Assembly: GCA_025062175.1 (NCBI GenBank)
Contig: JANXAX010000051.1
Span: 1 to 11,512, forward strand
Length of the DNA stretch: 11,512 nt
DNA from: Anaerolineae bacterium
GTDB taxonomy: Bacteria; Chloroflexota; Anaerolineae; 4572-78; NAK82
Direction: 5' to 3'
Each line of letters starts with the position of its first letter. Within the stretch, counting starts at the first letter, position 1. Below are positions 1 to 6,424 of this stretch, one piece after another. The notes under the pieces were generated by a model. It was not told the origin of the DNA and searched no databases. It was given only the letters and a program-made list of their open reading frames with translations. The translations under genes and the position numbers were made by a program.

Positions 1-902
1 CAGAACAACTGGGTTATGTTCCCAACGTGGTCGCGCGACGCCTTCAGAAGCAGCGCGCCGATGCGATAGGGCTGATCTTGCCGAGCTATGGACCGCGTCT
101 CTCCGACCCCCTCTTCGGTGACATTCTTTCAGCCGCTGCCGACGAGATTACGCGCGCAGGGTTGGATCTGTTGGTCAGCATCGCCCATCGTCCCGAGGAC
201 GAAGTAGAGCCCTATTATCAGCGCGTCGGCGAACGGCGGGTGGATAGTGTCTGGGTGGTGCATACGCGGTGTCATGATCGACGGATCGCTTATCTTTTGG
301 AGCGGCGTGTACCGTTCATCGCCAGTGGCCGTGTGTTGGAAGATTGGACCTTTCCTCATGTAGACGTGGACTATGCGCGTGGGATGCACAACCTGGTGTC
401 CCACCTTGTTCAGCTGGGCCACCAGCGGATCGCCTTTGCTGGCGAATCGGTCGAGCTCACCTCTGTGCACTATCAGCGCGAAGGATTCCGCCACGCCCTT
501 CGAGAACACGGCCTGGCGGTCGATGAAGACTTGATCGCGGAAAGCCATCCAACCCAGCGAGGCGGTTATGACGCGGCACAAACGCTTCTCAGCCGAAGAC
601 ATCCCCCCACCGCTATCATCGCCGGTAATGACCTGATGGCTTTGGGGGTCATGAGCGCCATCCAGGATCAAGGGCTTGAAGTGGGCAGGGACGTGGCGGT
701 CGCCGGCTTTGGGGACATCCCGTTGGCCGAGACATCCTACCCCACCCTGACAACGGTGCGCATACCAGCACAACAGATGGGCAGAATGGTGGGGCAGATG
801 TTGGTGATGAGCGCCCGGGGACAGGAGATCCCTAACCCTTGTGTGCTCCTGCAACCGGAGCTCATCATTCGTCAGTCCACCGATCTGGATCTGTGGCTAT
901 GA
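1..902 (+). CDS. LacI-family transcriptional regulator, 5' end missing
   Basis: Reading frame open from base 3 to the TGA at 900-902, about 299 codons visible. The first residues (EQLGYVPNVVARRLQ) are the end of a LacI/GalR helix-turn-helix domain including the hinge helix, so the true start and most of the DNA-binding domain lie left of the window; the GTG at 27 is an internal valine. The rest is a type I periplasmic-binding-protein-like effector domain: it begins at ADAIGLILP, has the LGHQRIAFAG segment in the middle, and the AIIAGNDLMALGVMSAIQDQGLEVGRDVAVAGFGDIP stretch that is characteristic of the family. Such proteins repress sugar-uptake genes and are released by a sugar or sugar-phosphate. 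The neighbour 49 bases downstream is a sugar-type ABC ATPase on the same strand, which supports a role in carbohydrate transport. The effector cannot be told from sequence. Confidence 0.95.
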   Translation, partial: EQLGYVPNVVARRLQKQRADAIGLILPSYGPRLSDPLFGDILSAAADEITRAGLDLLVSIAHRPEDEVEPYYQRVGERRVDSVWVVHTRCHDRRIAYLLERRVPFIASGRVLEDWTFPHVDVDYARGMHNLVSHLVQLGHQRIAFAGESVELTSVHYQREGFRHALREHGLAVDEDLIAESHPTQRGGYDAAQTLLSRRHPPTAIIAGNDLMALGVMSAIQDQGLEVGRDVAVAGFGDIPLAETSYPTLTTVRIPAQQMGRMVGQMLVMSARGQEIPNPCVLLQPELIIRQSTDLDLWL

Positions 903-932
903 ATTGTGGAAACAAAAAAAGATTTTAGAGTT

Positions 933-940
933 AAAGGAGG
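933..940 (+). promoter_or_regulatory. Strong Shine-Dalgarno that fixes the ABC ATPase start
   Basis: AAAGGAGG lies 11 bases before the ATG at 952. The reading frame is open upstream to 841, inside the LacI gene, but only the ATG at 952 has a ribosome-binding site at a usable distance, and it gives the normal family N-terminus. Confidence 0.85.
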
Positions 941-951
941 GATCAGTACAA

Positions 952-2076
952 ATGGCAAGCGTTACGTATGAGAATGTGACAAAGAAGTTTGGAGATGTAG
1001 TAGCGCTCAACAATCTGAGTCTCGAAGTCCAGGACAAGGAGTTCCTGGTACTGGTGGGGCCTTCAGGCTGCGGCAAAAGCACCGCCTTGCGGTGTCTGGC
1101 AGGTCTGGAGGAAGTCACCGAAGGGCGCATCCTGATCGGGGACCGTGTGGTGAACGACGTTCCACCTAAGGACCGCAACATCGCGATGGTGTTCCAGAGC
1201 TATGCGTTGTACCCGCACATGTCAGTCTATGACAATATGGCCTTCGGTCTCAAGCTGCGCCGGACACCTAAGGACGAGATCAACCGCCGGGTGCAAGAGG
1301 CAGCGAAGATCCTGGGCATCGAGAATCTGTTGGACCGCAAGCCGAAGCAGCTCTCAGGTGGTCAGCGACAGCGCGTCGCCCTGGGACGTGCCATCGTCCG
1401 GGAACCCTCTGTCTTCTTGCTCGACGAGCCGCTCTCCAACCTGGATGCCAAGCTGCGCGTGCAGACGCGTGCCGAGCTGATCAAATTGCATCAGCGCCTG
1501 GGCACCACTTTCATCTACGTGACCCACGACCAAATGGAAGCGATGACCATGGCAGACCGCATCGCCGTGCTCAAGGATGGTGTGCTCCAGCAGCTGGACA
1601 CCCCCCAGAATCTCTATGACTATCCGGGCAACATCTTCGTGGCGGGGTTCATCGGCTCGCCCAGTATGAACTTCTTCAACGCCACTATCACCGGGGAGGG
1701 CGACCAGCTCTTCGTCGATGCCGGTTCGTTCCGCATTCCGATCACACCTTCGATTAAGGCCCGTCTCAAGGACGGAGCAGGCAAGCGGGTCATCCTGGGT
1801 ATCCGGCCGGAAGACATCTACTTCCCGGGCTTCGTATCCCCTGGTGTTGCCGCGGTGGACGTTGAGTCAGTGGTGGACGTCACCGAGTTGATGGGGAACG
1901 AAATCTTCCTGTACATGGTGACTGGGAATAATTCTTACATCGCACGTGTTGACCCGCACGTGCGCGCCCACGTCGGCGATAAGGTCAAGATGGTCTTCAA
2001 CGCCGATAAGATCCATCTCTTCGATGCAGATGTCGAGGGTCAACCTGCTCTGCTGAAGCCGGGAACGGGAGCGTAA
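952..2076 (+). CDS. ABC transporter ATP-binding protein, MalK/MsmK/UgpC type
   Basis: 374 residues, the usual length for ATPases of carbohydrate uptake (CUT1) transporters. It binds and hydrolyses ATP on the cytoplasmic side to power import of a di/oligosaccharide or glycerol-phosphate-like solute. Visible motifs: Walker A GPSGCGKST (36-44), Q-loop Gln82 in FQSYALYPHM, signature LSGGQ (134-138), Walker B FLLDEP with D158/E159, D-loop SNLD (162-165) and switch His192 in VTHDQMEAM. All catalytic residues are intact. Residues from about 235 onward form the C-terminal OB-fold (TOBE) regulatory domain, with the family phrase ILGIRPEDIYF. It follows the LacI-type regulator by 49 bases with no terminator between, so the two are probably co-transcribed. 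No permease or solute-binding gene is in view; like MsmK it may serve several transporters. The exact substrate is unknown. Confidence 0.95.
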   Translation: MASVTYENVTKKFGDVVALNNLSLEVQDKEFLVLVGPSGCGKSTALRCLAGLEEVTEGRILIGDRVVNDVPPKDRNIAMVFQSYALYPHMSVYDNMAFGLKLRRTPKDEINRRVQEAAKILGIENLLDRKPKQLSGGQRQRVALGRAIVREPSVFLLDEPLSNLDAKLRVQTRAELIKLHQRLGTTFIYVTHDQMEAMTMADRIAVLKDGVLQQLDTPQNLYDYPGNIFVAGFIGSPSMNFFNATITGEGDQLFVDAGSFRIPITPSIKARLKDGAGKRVILGIRPEDIYFPGFVSPGVAAVDVESVVDVTELMGNEIFLYMVTGNNSYIARVDPHVRAHVGDKVKMVFNADKIHLFDADVEGQPALLKPGTGA

Positions 2077-2087
2077 TCGCGCATCGG

Positions 2088-3572
2088 TCAAGAGCCATCA
2101 CGAAGGTTTGGGGAACAGGGGCATGATTTCACGTGCCCCTGTTCTCTATTGGCGGGTGGATGATTGACGCAAGGCAATGTAACGGTAAAAGTGCTGCCAT
2201 GGTCTGGTGCACTCGTCACGGCGATACTCCCTCCGTGGGCTTCTACGATGGAGCGGGCTATCGCCAGTCCCAGCCCCGACTCACCTCCAGAGGATTGAGG
2301 TGCGCGATTTCCGCGATAGAAGCGATCGAACACGTAGGGCAGGTCTTCGGGGGCGATACCACTCCCGGTATCTTGCACACGCAAGACCACCTTATCCGCC
2401 TCACATGCCGCAGACATCGTAATGCATCCACCAGAGGGTGTGTAACGGATGGCGTTGCTGATCAAGTTGCCCAGTACCTGGGCGATGCGGTCCGGATCAA
2501 CGTAGATATCAGGCAGACTGTCTCCCAGCGCTACCTCCAGTGAGATGCCCCGCTGTTCCGCCTGGTGACGGTAAATCGTAGCCGCCTGTTCCAGCACCAG
2601 ACGCGGTGATACTTTTTCACGATTCAGCGAGAGTTCTCCGGCATCGGCCAGTGAAAGGGTACGCAGATCTTCCACCAAGCGTTCTAGATGACGTGCCTCC
2701 TGATACATCGCCTCGAAGCGCTCAGGGGTTGGCTTCAGCACCCCGTCGCGCAATGCCTCCAGGTAGCCGACCATCACGGTGAGCGGCGTGCGCAATTCGT
2801 GTGCGATATCGGCGGTCATCTGCCGGCGCATCTGATGCGCTCGCGCAAGATCCGCGCTCATCTGGTTAAAGGCGGCTGCCAGCTCTCCTAGCTCATCATG
2901 GGAACGGACAGGCACACGCTGCTCCAACTCTCCACGCGCCATCGCCCGTGTGGCAGTGGTAAGCTCACGCAACGGCTGGGATAACCGCCGTGCCAGGAAG
3001 ACACCCAAGACGAGAGCGATCGCCATGGCGATCGAGGTTGCCATAAATGAAGCGTAGTTGATGCGGCTTAGATAACGGACCTCGCGAGGTGCCATCTCGG
3101 GAGGAAGCCCGGTTGGTAGCACTGTCCCAACCACCCGGCCATCCACCGTGATCTGGATACCCCGGCGTAAGACATCCATGTCCACGCGCTCGCCCGCCTG
3201 GTACGGGCCGGCCGGCACCACCACAACGCCGTCCCGGTCCGCCAGTGCAAATACCGAGGGCATCATCTCACACATCCGTCCACACCTGACCATTTGGCGG
3301 TGCATCATCTTACGTCCGGTTGAAGAGAGGAACATTGGCATACGGTTGTGCAGAAAAATTTCGACACCCTGCCATGAACCAGTGACCTCGTAGTAGCTCT
3401 GTACCTCAGCCACGAAGGTGTTCTCCGCCCGTTCCGCCACCAATCGGTCGAACTCGCGTAAGATCACCCAGCGGGCGAACAGAGTGCTCAACATTACCCC
3501 GACGATGCTCACCACCATAAAAGCCAACACCAGCTTGAAGGTTAGCGAACGGAACACGGCAAACCTTTTCAT
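2088..3572 (-). CDS. Membrane sensor histidine kinase (BaeS/PhoR-like)
   Basis: 494 residues. Autophosphorylates on His in response to an extracytoplasmic signal and passes the phosphate to the response regulator encoded just upstream. Order of parts: TM helix at about 13-35; extracytoplasmic sensor about 36-172; second TM about 174-193; HAMP about 193-245; dimerisation/phosphoacceptor helix with H258 in DIAHELRTPL; ATPase domain with N-box LISNAIRYTP (N373), G1 DTGSGIA (401-407), F-box FDRFYR (415-420) and G2 GLGLAIA (433-439). All kinase residues are present. The sensor region has an unusual run of Met, His and Cys at 89-104. The ATG overlaps the regulator stop as ATGA, with AGGAAGAGGAAGG just upstream. 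About 25 residues follow the normal kinase end (VTLPC); this tail is encoded across the stem-loop at 2113-2144 and may be non-functional. Confidence 0.95.
   Translation of the reverse strand: MKRFAVFRSLTFKLVLAFMVVSIVGVMLSTLFARWVILREFDRLVAERAENTFVAEVQSYYEVTGSWQGVEIFLHNRMPMFLSSTGRKMMHRQMVRCGRMCEMMPSVFALADRDGVVVVPAGPYQAGERVDMDVLRRGIQITVDGRVVGTVLPTGLPPEMAPREVRYLSRINYASFMATSIAMAIALVLGVFLARRLSQPLRELTTATRAMARGELEQRVPVRSHDELGELAAAFNQMSADLARAHQMRRQMTADIAHELRTPLTVMVGYLEALRDGVLKPTPERFEAMYQEARHLERLVEDLRTLSLADAGELSLNREKVSPRLVLEQAATIYRHQAEQRGISLEVALGDSLPDIYVDPDRIAQVLGNLISNAIRYTPSGGCITMSAACEADKVVLRVQDTGSGIAPEDLPYVFDRFYRGNRAPQSSGGESGLGLAIARSIVEAHGGSIAVTSAPDHGSTFTVTLPCVNHPPANREQGHVKSCPCSPNLRDGS
2113..2144. 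terminator. Stem-loop terminator between convergent genes
   Basis: GAACAGGGGCA (2113-2123) pairs perfectly with TGCCCCTGTTC (2134-2144), an 11-bp stem with a 10-base loop, 36 bases after the ABC ATPase stop. On the plus strand it is followed by TCTATT, only a weak U-tract. It lies inside the last codons of the oppositely oriented histidine kinase, so it probably ends plus-strand transcription and may also act on minus-strand transcripts. Confidence 0.6.
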
Positions 3573-4264
3573 CCTTCCTCTTCCTGAGGACGGAAGCGAT
3601 AACCTACTCCGAAAACCGTCTCAATATAACGTGGGTGGCTTGCGTCCGGTTCAATCTTAGTGCGCAGATTACGGATATGTACATCGATGGAACGTTCCAT
3701 GGTTTCCACTGAGACTCCCTGCACGGCTTCCAAAAGGGCAGCGCGCGAGAAGACCCGTCCCGGCGTGGCCATCAGCGTGGCCAGCAGCTCAAACTCGGTA
3801 GGTGTCAGACGCACGTGACGTCCGCCCACGGTGACGGTGCGCGCGCCGCGATCCAAGGTGATGTCTGCGACCCGCAACACCTCTGCGCCAGAGGCCCTTT
3901 TCTCCACACGCCGCAACACGGCGCGGATGCGTGCCACCAGCTCGCGCATGCTGAAAGGCTTTGTGACGTAATCGTCAGCTCCCAGCTCCAGCCCTAACAC
4001 CTTGTCCGATTCCTCCAGCTTGGCAGTGAGGAGGATGATCGGAGTGTCCTGTTCTTTGGTGAACGTGCGCATAAACTCGTAACCGCTCATTTCCGGCATC
4101 ATAATGTCCAGCAAGACGAGATCGGGTTTTTCTCGTCGCGCTACGTAAAGTGCATCCCGACCATTTTCGGCCACAACGACGCGAAACCCTTCTTCCTCGA
4201 GATATTCACGCAGCAGCCGGCGCACGTTTGCCTGGTCATCCACTACCAAAATCGTTTTGCCCAT
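3569..4264 (-). CDS. OmpR/PhoB-family response regulator
   Basis: 231 residues from the ATG at 4264. A TTG at 4279 in the same frame would add five residues; ATG is preferred because MGKTILVVDDQ is the normal receiver N-terminus. Receiver domain 1-120: acidic pair D9/D10, phosphoacceptor D53 in LVLLDIMMPEMSG, T80 and K102 (VTKPF). Winged-helix DNA-binding domain about 130-229, ending in the family phrase RYIETVFGVGYRF, with the recognition-helix region ERSIDVHIRNLRTKIE. Phosphorylated by the kinase with which it is translationally coupled (4-base overlap), it would bind direct repeats and switch target promoters. A terminator separates it from the secreted-protein gene upstream, so the pair must have its own promoter in 4265-4367. 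The upstream gene, with an 11-bp-spaced hexamer repeat before it, is an obvious candidate target. Confidence 0.95.
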   Translation of the reverse strand: MGKTILVVDDQANVRRLLREYLEEEGFRVVVAENGRDALYVARREKPDLVLLDIMMPEMSGYEFMRTFTKEQDTPIILLTAKLEESDKVLGLELGADDYVTKPFSMRELVARIRAVLRRVEKRASGAEVLRVADITLDRGARTVTVGGRHVRLTPTEFELLATLMATPGRVFSRAALLEAVQGVSVETMERSIDVHIRNLRTKIEPDASHPRYIETVFGVGYRFRPQEEEG

Positions 4265-4318
4265 ATTTTCCACCGTCAAGTTGCCGCCAATTGTGCAGCA
4301 CTTGAACCTATCACCTCC

Positions 4319-4336
4319 ACATAATAAACATGATAA
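4319..4336 (-). repeat. Tandem 9-bp repeat upstream of the response regulator
   Basis: On the minus strand TTATCATGT is followed directly by TTATTATGT (8 of 9 bases equal), 55-72 bases before the regulator ATG. It is A/T-rich in GC-rich surroundings and sits where the promoter for the regulator-kinase pair must be. TATTAT in the second copy could be a -10 element, but no good -35 stands 16-18 bases before it. Possible autoregulatory site; tentative. Confidence 0.35.
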
Positions 4337-4367
4337 CCTGGTTTATCGCCAAATTCCCAAAACAAAA

Positions 4368-4406
4368 GGGATGTTCCAGACACCCGCTGAGCATCCAGAA
4401 CATCCC
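4368..4406 (-). terminator. Rho-independent terminator of the secreted-protein gene
   Basis: Read on the minus strand, GGGATGTTC (4406-4398) pairs with GAACATCCC (4376-4368) in a perfect 9-bp stem with a 21-base loop, followed directly by TTTTGTTTT. It starts 49 bases after the stop of the secreted-protein gene and ends 103 bases before the response regulator ATG, so it uncouples the two. Confidence 0.8.
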
Positions 4407-4455
4407 AATCGTCGCCCGATGCGCTGACGATATTAGAGAACGTTATGCTCTCCTT

Positions 4456-5127
4456 TTATTCTGTGGGCTGTTGCGGGGGCTGCTGCCAGCAACCCATGGG
4501 GCCGCCCAGCCAACCGCACATTCCGCCTCGACCACGCATAAAGCCACCGGATCTGCCCTGCGGTCCCTTGGGCCCCCGTGGCCCACCGTCCCAGTCATGC
4601 CATCTGCCCCAGGTACCCATGCCCGGGCCACGGCCCAGACCCATGCCGGCGCCACGACAGAAGCAGCCACAACCATCTTGCCATGCATCAGTACCGAATC
4701 CCCAGAAGCCCTTCTCCAAGCCTTCGATCAGCCAGTCCGCTTTCTCGCGGCTGAGGCGACCGGTCTGGACAGCTTGTTCGATCAGCTGCTTCTGCACATC
4801 GCGGCATGCCACCCGCACGGCATCGTGCACCGCTGTCAGAGACACGCCGGCGCGATCGGCCAGCTCAGCCAGGGTGCGACCGCCCCACAGTTCCGCCGCC
4901 AGCTGGTCGGTGCTGAGGTTCAGCGCCTTGGCAGCGGCTTCGAAGCCTGCCTGGCCACACATGCCAAAGCCAAGGCCACCCGGCCAGCCGCATACCGGTC
5001 CTATGTTGGGGGGCTGCGGAGCCTCGACCGACACCTCCTGCGCCAGCGCGCTACTGGTTACCACAAGCGCCGCCAGCACGCCCACTGCCAACACACCTGC
5101 CAGAACAAACTTGACCCTTTTCCACAT
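4456..5127 (-). CDS. Secreted helical-repeat protein with Cys/Met/Gly/Trp-rich tail, function unknown
   Basis: 223 residues. A Sec signal peptide occupies 1-29 (MWKRVK, a hydrophobic run, then SSALA|Q). After a short Gly/Cys segment, residues 62-141 hold a helical unit seen in many exported proteins of Chloroflexota, Actinobacteria and Firmicutes, resembling DUF2680-type proteins: LSTDQLAAELWGGRTLAELA, then AGVSLTAVHDAV, then the IEQAVQTGRLSREKADWLIE helix. The last 80 residues are low in complexity: Gly, Arg, Pro, Trp and Met with GCGCFC at 152-157, MCGW at 203-206 and MGCW at 211-214. The mature protein has eight Cys and six Met, enough for disulfides or soft-metal binding. The start has AAAGG just upstream of the ATG. 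It has its own terminator and lies beside a two-component pair, which suggests regulation by that pair. Function not recognised; long plus-strand frames across it are shadows. Confidence 0.85.
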   Translation of the reverse strand: MWKRVKFVLAGVLAVGVLAALVVTSSALAQEVSVEAPQPPNIGPVCGWPGGLGFGMCGQAGFEAAAKALNLSTDQLAAELWGGRTLAELADRAGVSLTAVHDAVRVACRDVQKQLIEQAVQTGRLSREKADWLIEGLEKGFWGFGTDAWQDGCGCFCRGAGMGLGRGPGMGTWGRWHDWDGGPRGPKGPQGRSGGFMRGRGGMCGWLGGPMGCWQQPPQQPTE

Positions 5128-5228
5128 AGTTCCTTTCCCCCTTTCATTTTATCTTGTTGCGCTATTTGCCTTGCTGCTCGGCGGGAAAACCGAATCCCTT
5201 AATACACTCCCAGCATACATCATGGTCG

Positions 5229-5245
5229 GTTAAGAAATTGTTAAG
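5229..5245. promoter_or_regulatory. 11-bp-spaced direct repeat, likely response-regulator box
   Basis: GTTAAG at 5229-5234 and 5240-5245 (CTTAAC on the minus strand) start exactly 11 bp apart, one helical turn, as in pho-box and CpxR-type sites of OmpR/PhoB-family regulators. The minus-strand form TTAACA-N5-TTAACC also resembles the TTAACA-like repeats of Gram-positive PhoP sites. A possible -10 TATGCT (minus strand, 5217-5212) lies 11 bp beyond the inner hexamer, so a bound activator would sit over a poor -35. The ATG of the secreted-protein gene is 102 bases away. Confidence 0.5.
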
Positions 5246-5256
5246 GAGCTATGGAA

Positions 5257-5287
5257 AAGATATTTACTTTTGGGAGCACTTCAAGTG
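5257..5287 (-). promoter_or_regulatory. Alternative weak promoter with palindrome
   Basis: On the minus strand TTGAAG (5284-5279), a 16-bp spacer and TATCTT (5262-5257) each match 4 of 6 sigma-70 bases. The -35 is embedded in the 11-bp palindrome CACTTCAAGTG (5277-5287). If this were the real promoter, the GTTAAG repeats would lie downstream and act as a repressor site. Confidence 0.25.
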
Positions 5288-5299
5288 AGGGATGTTGCT

Positions 5300-6424
5300 T
5301 TATTCGGTCTGGATGGCTCGCGTGGCGCGGTTCTCTTCTTGTTGCCGGCGCAGGCGCAGCTGGCCGCAACCCGCCTGGATATCCAGGCCACGCCGCAGCC
5401 GTACGGTACAGGTGATGTGATGTTGTTGCAAGATATGCTGGAAAGCCTGTACTCGCGCGCGTGGGGAGGGACGCAGAGGGCTGTCCGGTATGGGATTGAG
5501 TGGGATCAGATTCACGTGAGCCAGCAAACCAGTCAGTAGCTCGGCCAGTTGGTGGGCGTCCTCGTCGCGGTCGTTGACCTCGGCGATCAGAGCGTACTCA
5601 AACGAAACGCGCCGGCGAGTCTGCGCGATGTAATAGCGACACGCTTCCAGCAGCTGGGCCAGTGGAAAGCGCCGGTTGATCGGCACCAGTTGGTCGCGCA
5701 ATGCGTCATTGGCGGCATGCAATGAAACGGCCAGATTGACTTGTTCCGGTTCATGGGCCATGCGGCGAATGCCGGGCACAAGCCCCACCGTGGACAGGGT
5801 CATCGCCCGTGCGCCCAGGCCAAACCCTTCTGGATCGTTCAGGCGGCGGATGGCAGCCCAGGTTGCTTCATAATTCGCCAGTGGCTCGCCCATGCCCATC
5901 AACACCACGTTGGTGATGCGCTCTCTCCGAACGGCGACCTGACGCGCGAAGTAGAGCACCTGGGCGACAATCTCACCTGCGCTCAGATTGCGTTGGAAAC
6001 CGCTCTGCCCCGTAGCACAGAAAGAACACCCCATAGCGCAACCCGCTTGGGTGCTCACACAGACGGTGTGCCGTCGGGCATAGTTCATCAGAACGGCTTC
6101 TACCTGGGCGCCATCCGGCAGGGCAAAAAGCACCTTGTGCGTCTGCCCATCCCGCGAGTGTAAGGTCTCCAGTGGAGTAAGTGGATCCCAGATGGTCTCT
6201 GCGCCCAGCCGCAGGCGCAGCGCTTTGGGCAGGTTGCTCAGCGCCTCGGGCGTGGCGGCCAGCTGGCGGTAGAGACCGTGCCATACCTGTTGGACGCGAT
6301 AGGCGGGCTCGCCCCACGCCTCCAAGAGACTTTGCAGCTGCGGCTTATCCAGGTCGAGCATGCTGGGGCGCTGCAGAGGAGAAACTTGCTCATAAGAAAG
6401 CGCTTCTGGTAGGAATGTTTTCAT
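5300..6424 (-). CDS. rlmN: 23S rRNA (adenine-C2)-methyltransferase RlmN
   Basis: 374 residues from the ATG at 6424 (a TTG at 6430 would add two). Radical-SAM enzyme that puts a methyl group on C2 of A2503 in 23S rRNA, and in E. coli also of A37 in some tRNAs, through a methyl-cysteine intermediate. Visible: N-terminal domain with AWGEPAYRVQQVWHGLY; the 4Fe-4S motif GCAMGCSFC with Cys at 129, 133 and 136; GMGEP (SAM binding) at about 177-181; TLSTVGLVPGI; NLAVSLHAAND; and NLIPLNPIP. Both catalytic Cys outside the cluster are present: C122, seven residues before the first cluster Cys, and C353 in DIQAGCGQL. Length is normal. The ATG overlaps the stop of the HAD phosphatase gene as ATGA, so the two are translationally coupled. 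Confidence 0.97.
   Translation of the reverse strand: MKTFLPEALSYEQVSPLQRPSMLDLDKPQLQSLLEAWGEPAYRVQQVWHGLYRQLAATPEALSNLPKALRLRLGAETIWDPLTPLETLHSRDGQTHKVLFALPDGAQVEAVLMNYARRHTVCVSTQAGCAMGCSFCATGQSGFQRNLSAGEIVAQVLYFARQVAVRRERITNVVLMGMGEPLANYEATWAAIRRLNDPEGFGLGARAMTLSTVGLVPGIRRMAHEPEQVNLAVSLHAANDALRDQLVPINRRFPLAQLLEACRYYIAQTRRRVSFEYALIAEVNDRDEDAHQLAELLTGLLAHVNLIPLNPIPDSPLRPSPRARVQAFQHILQQHHITCTVRLRRGLDIQAGCGQLRLRRQQEENRATRAIQTE

Noticed and set aside
129..854. 241-codon minus-strand frame across the LacI-type gene
   Set aside because: It is antisense to a clear LacI-family effector domain and shows no motifs of its own.
841..951. N-terminal extension of the ABC ATPase to an ATG-like start at 841
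   Set aside because: It lies inside the LacI-type coding region and has no ribosome-binding site; AAAGGAGG before 952 and the normal family N-terminus settle the start.
4330..5233. Long plus-strand open frames (262 and 290 codons) opposite the secreted-protein gene
   Set aside because: The minus-strand frame has a signal peptide, a recognisable helical unit, a ribosome-binding site and a terminator. The plus-strand translations are Pro/His/Arg/Ser-rich with no family features, as expected for antisense of GC-rich DNA.
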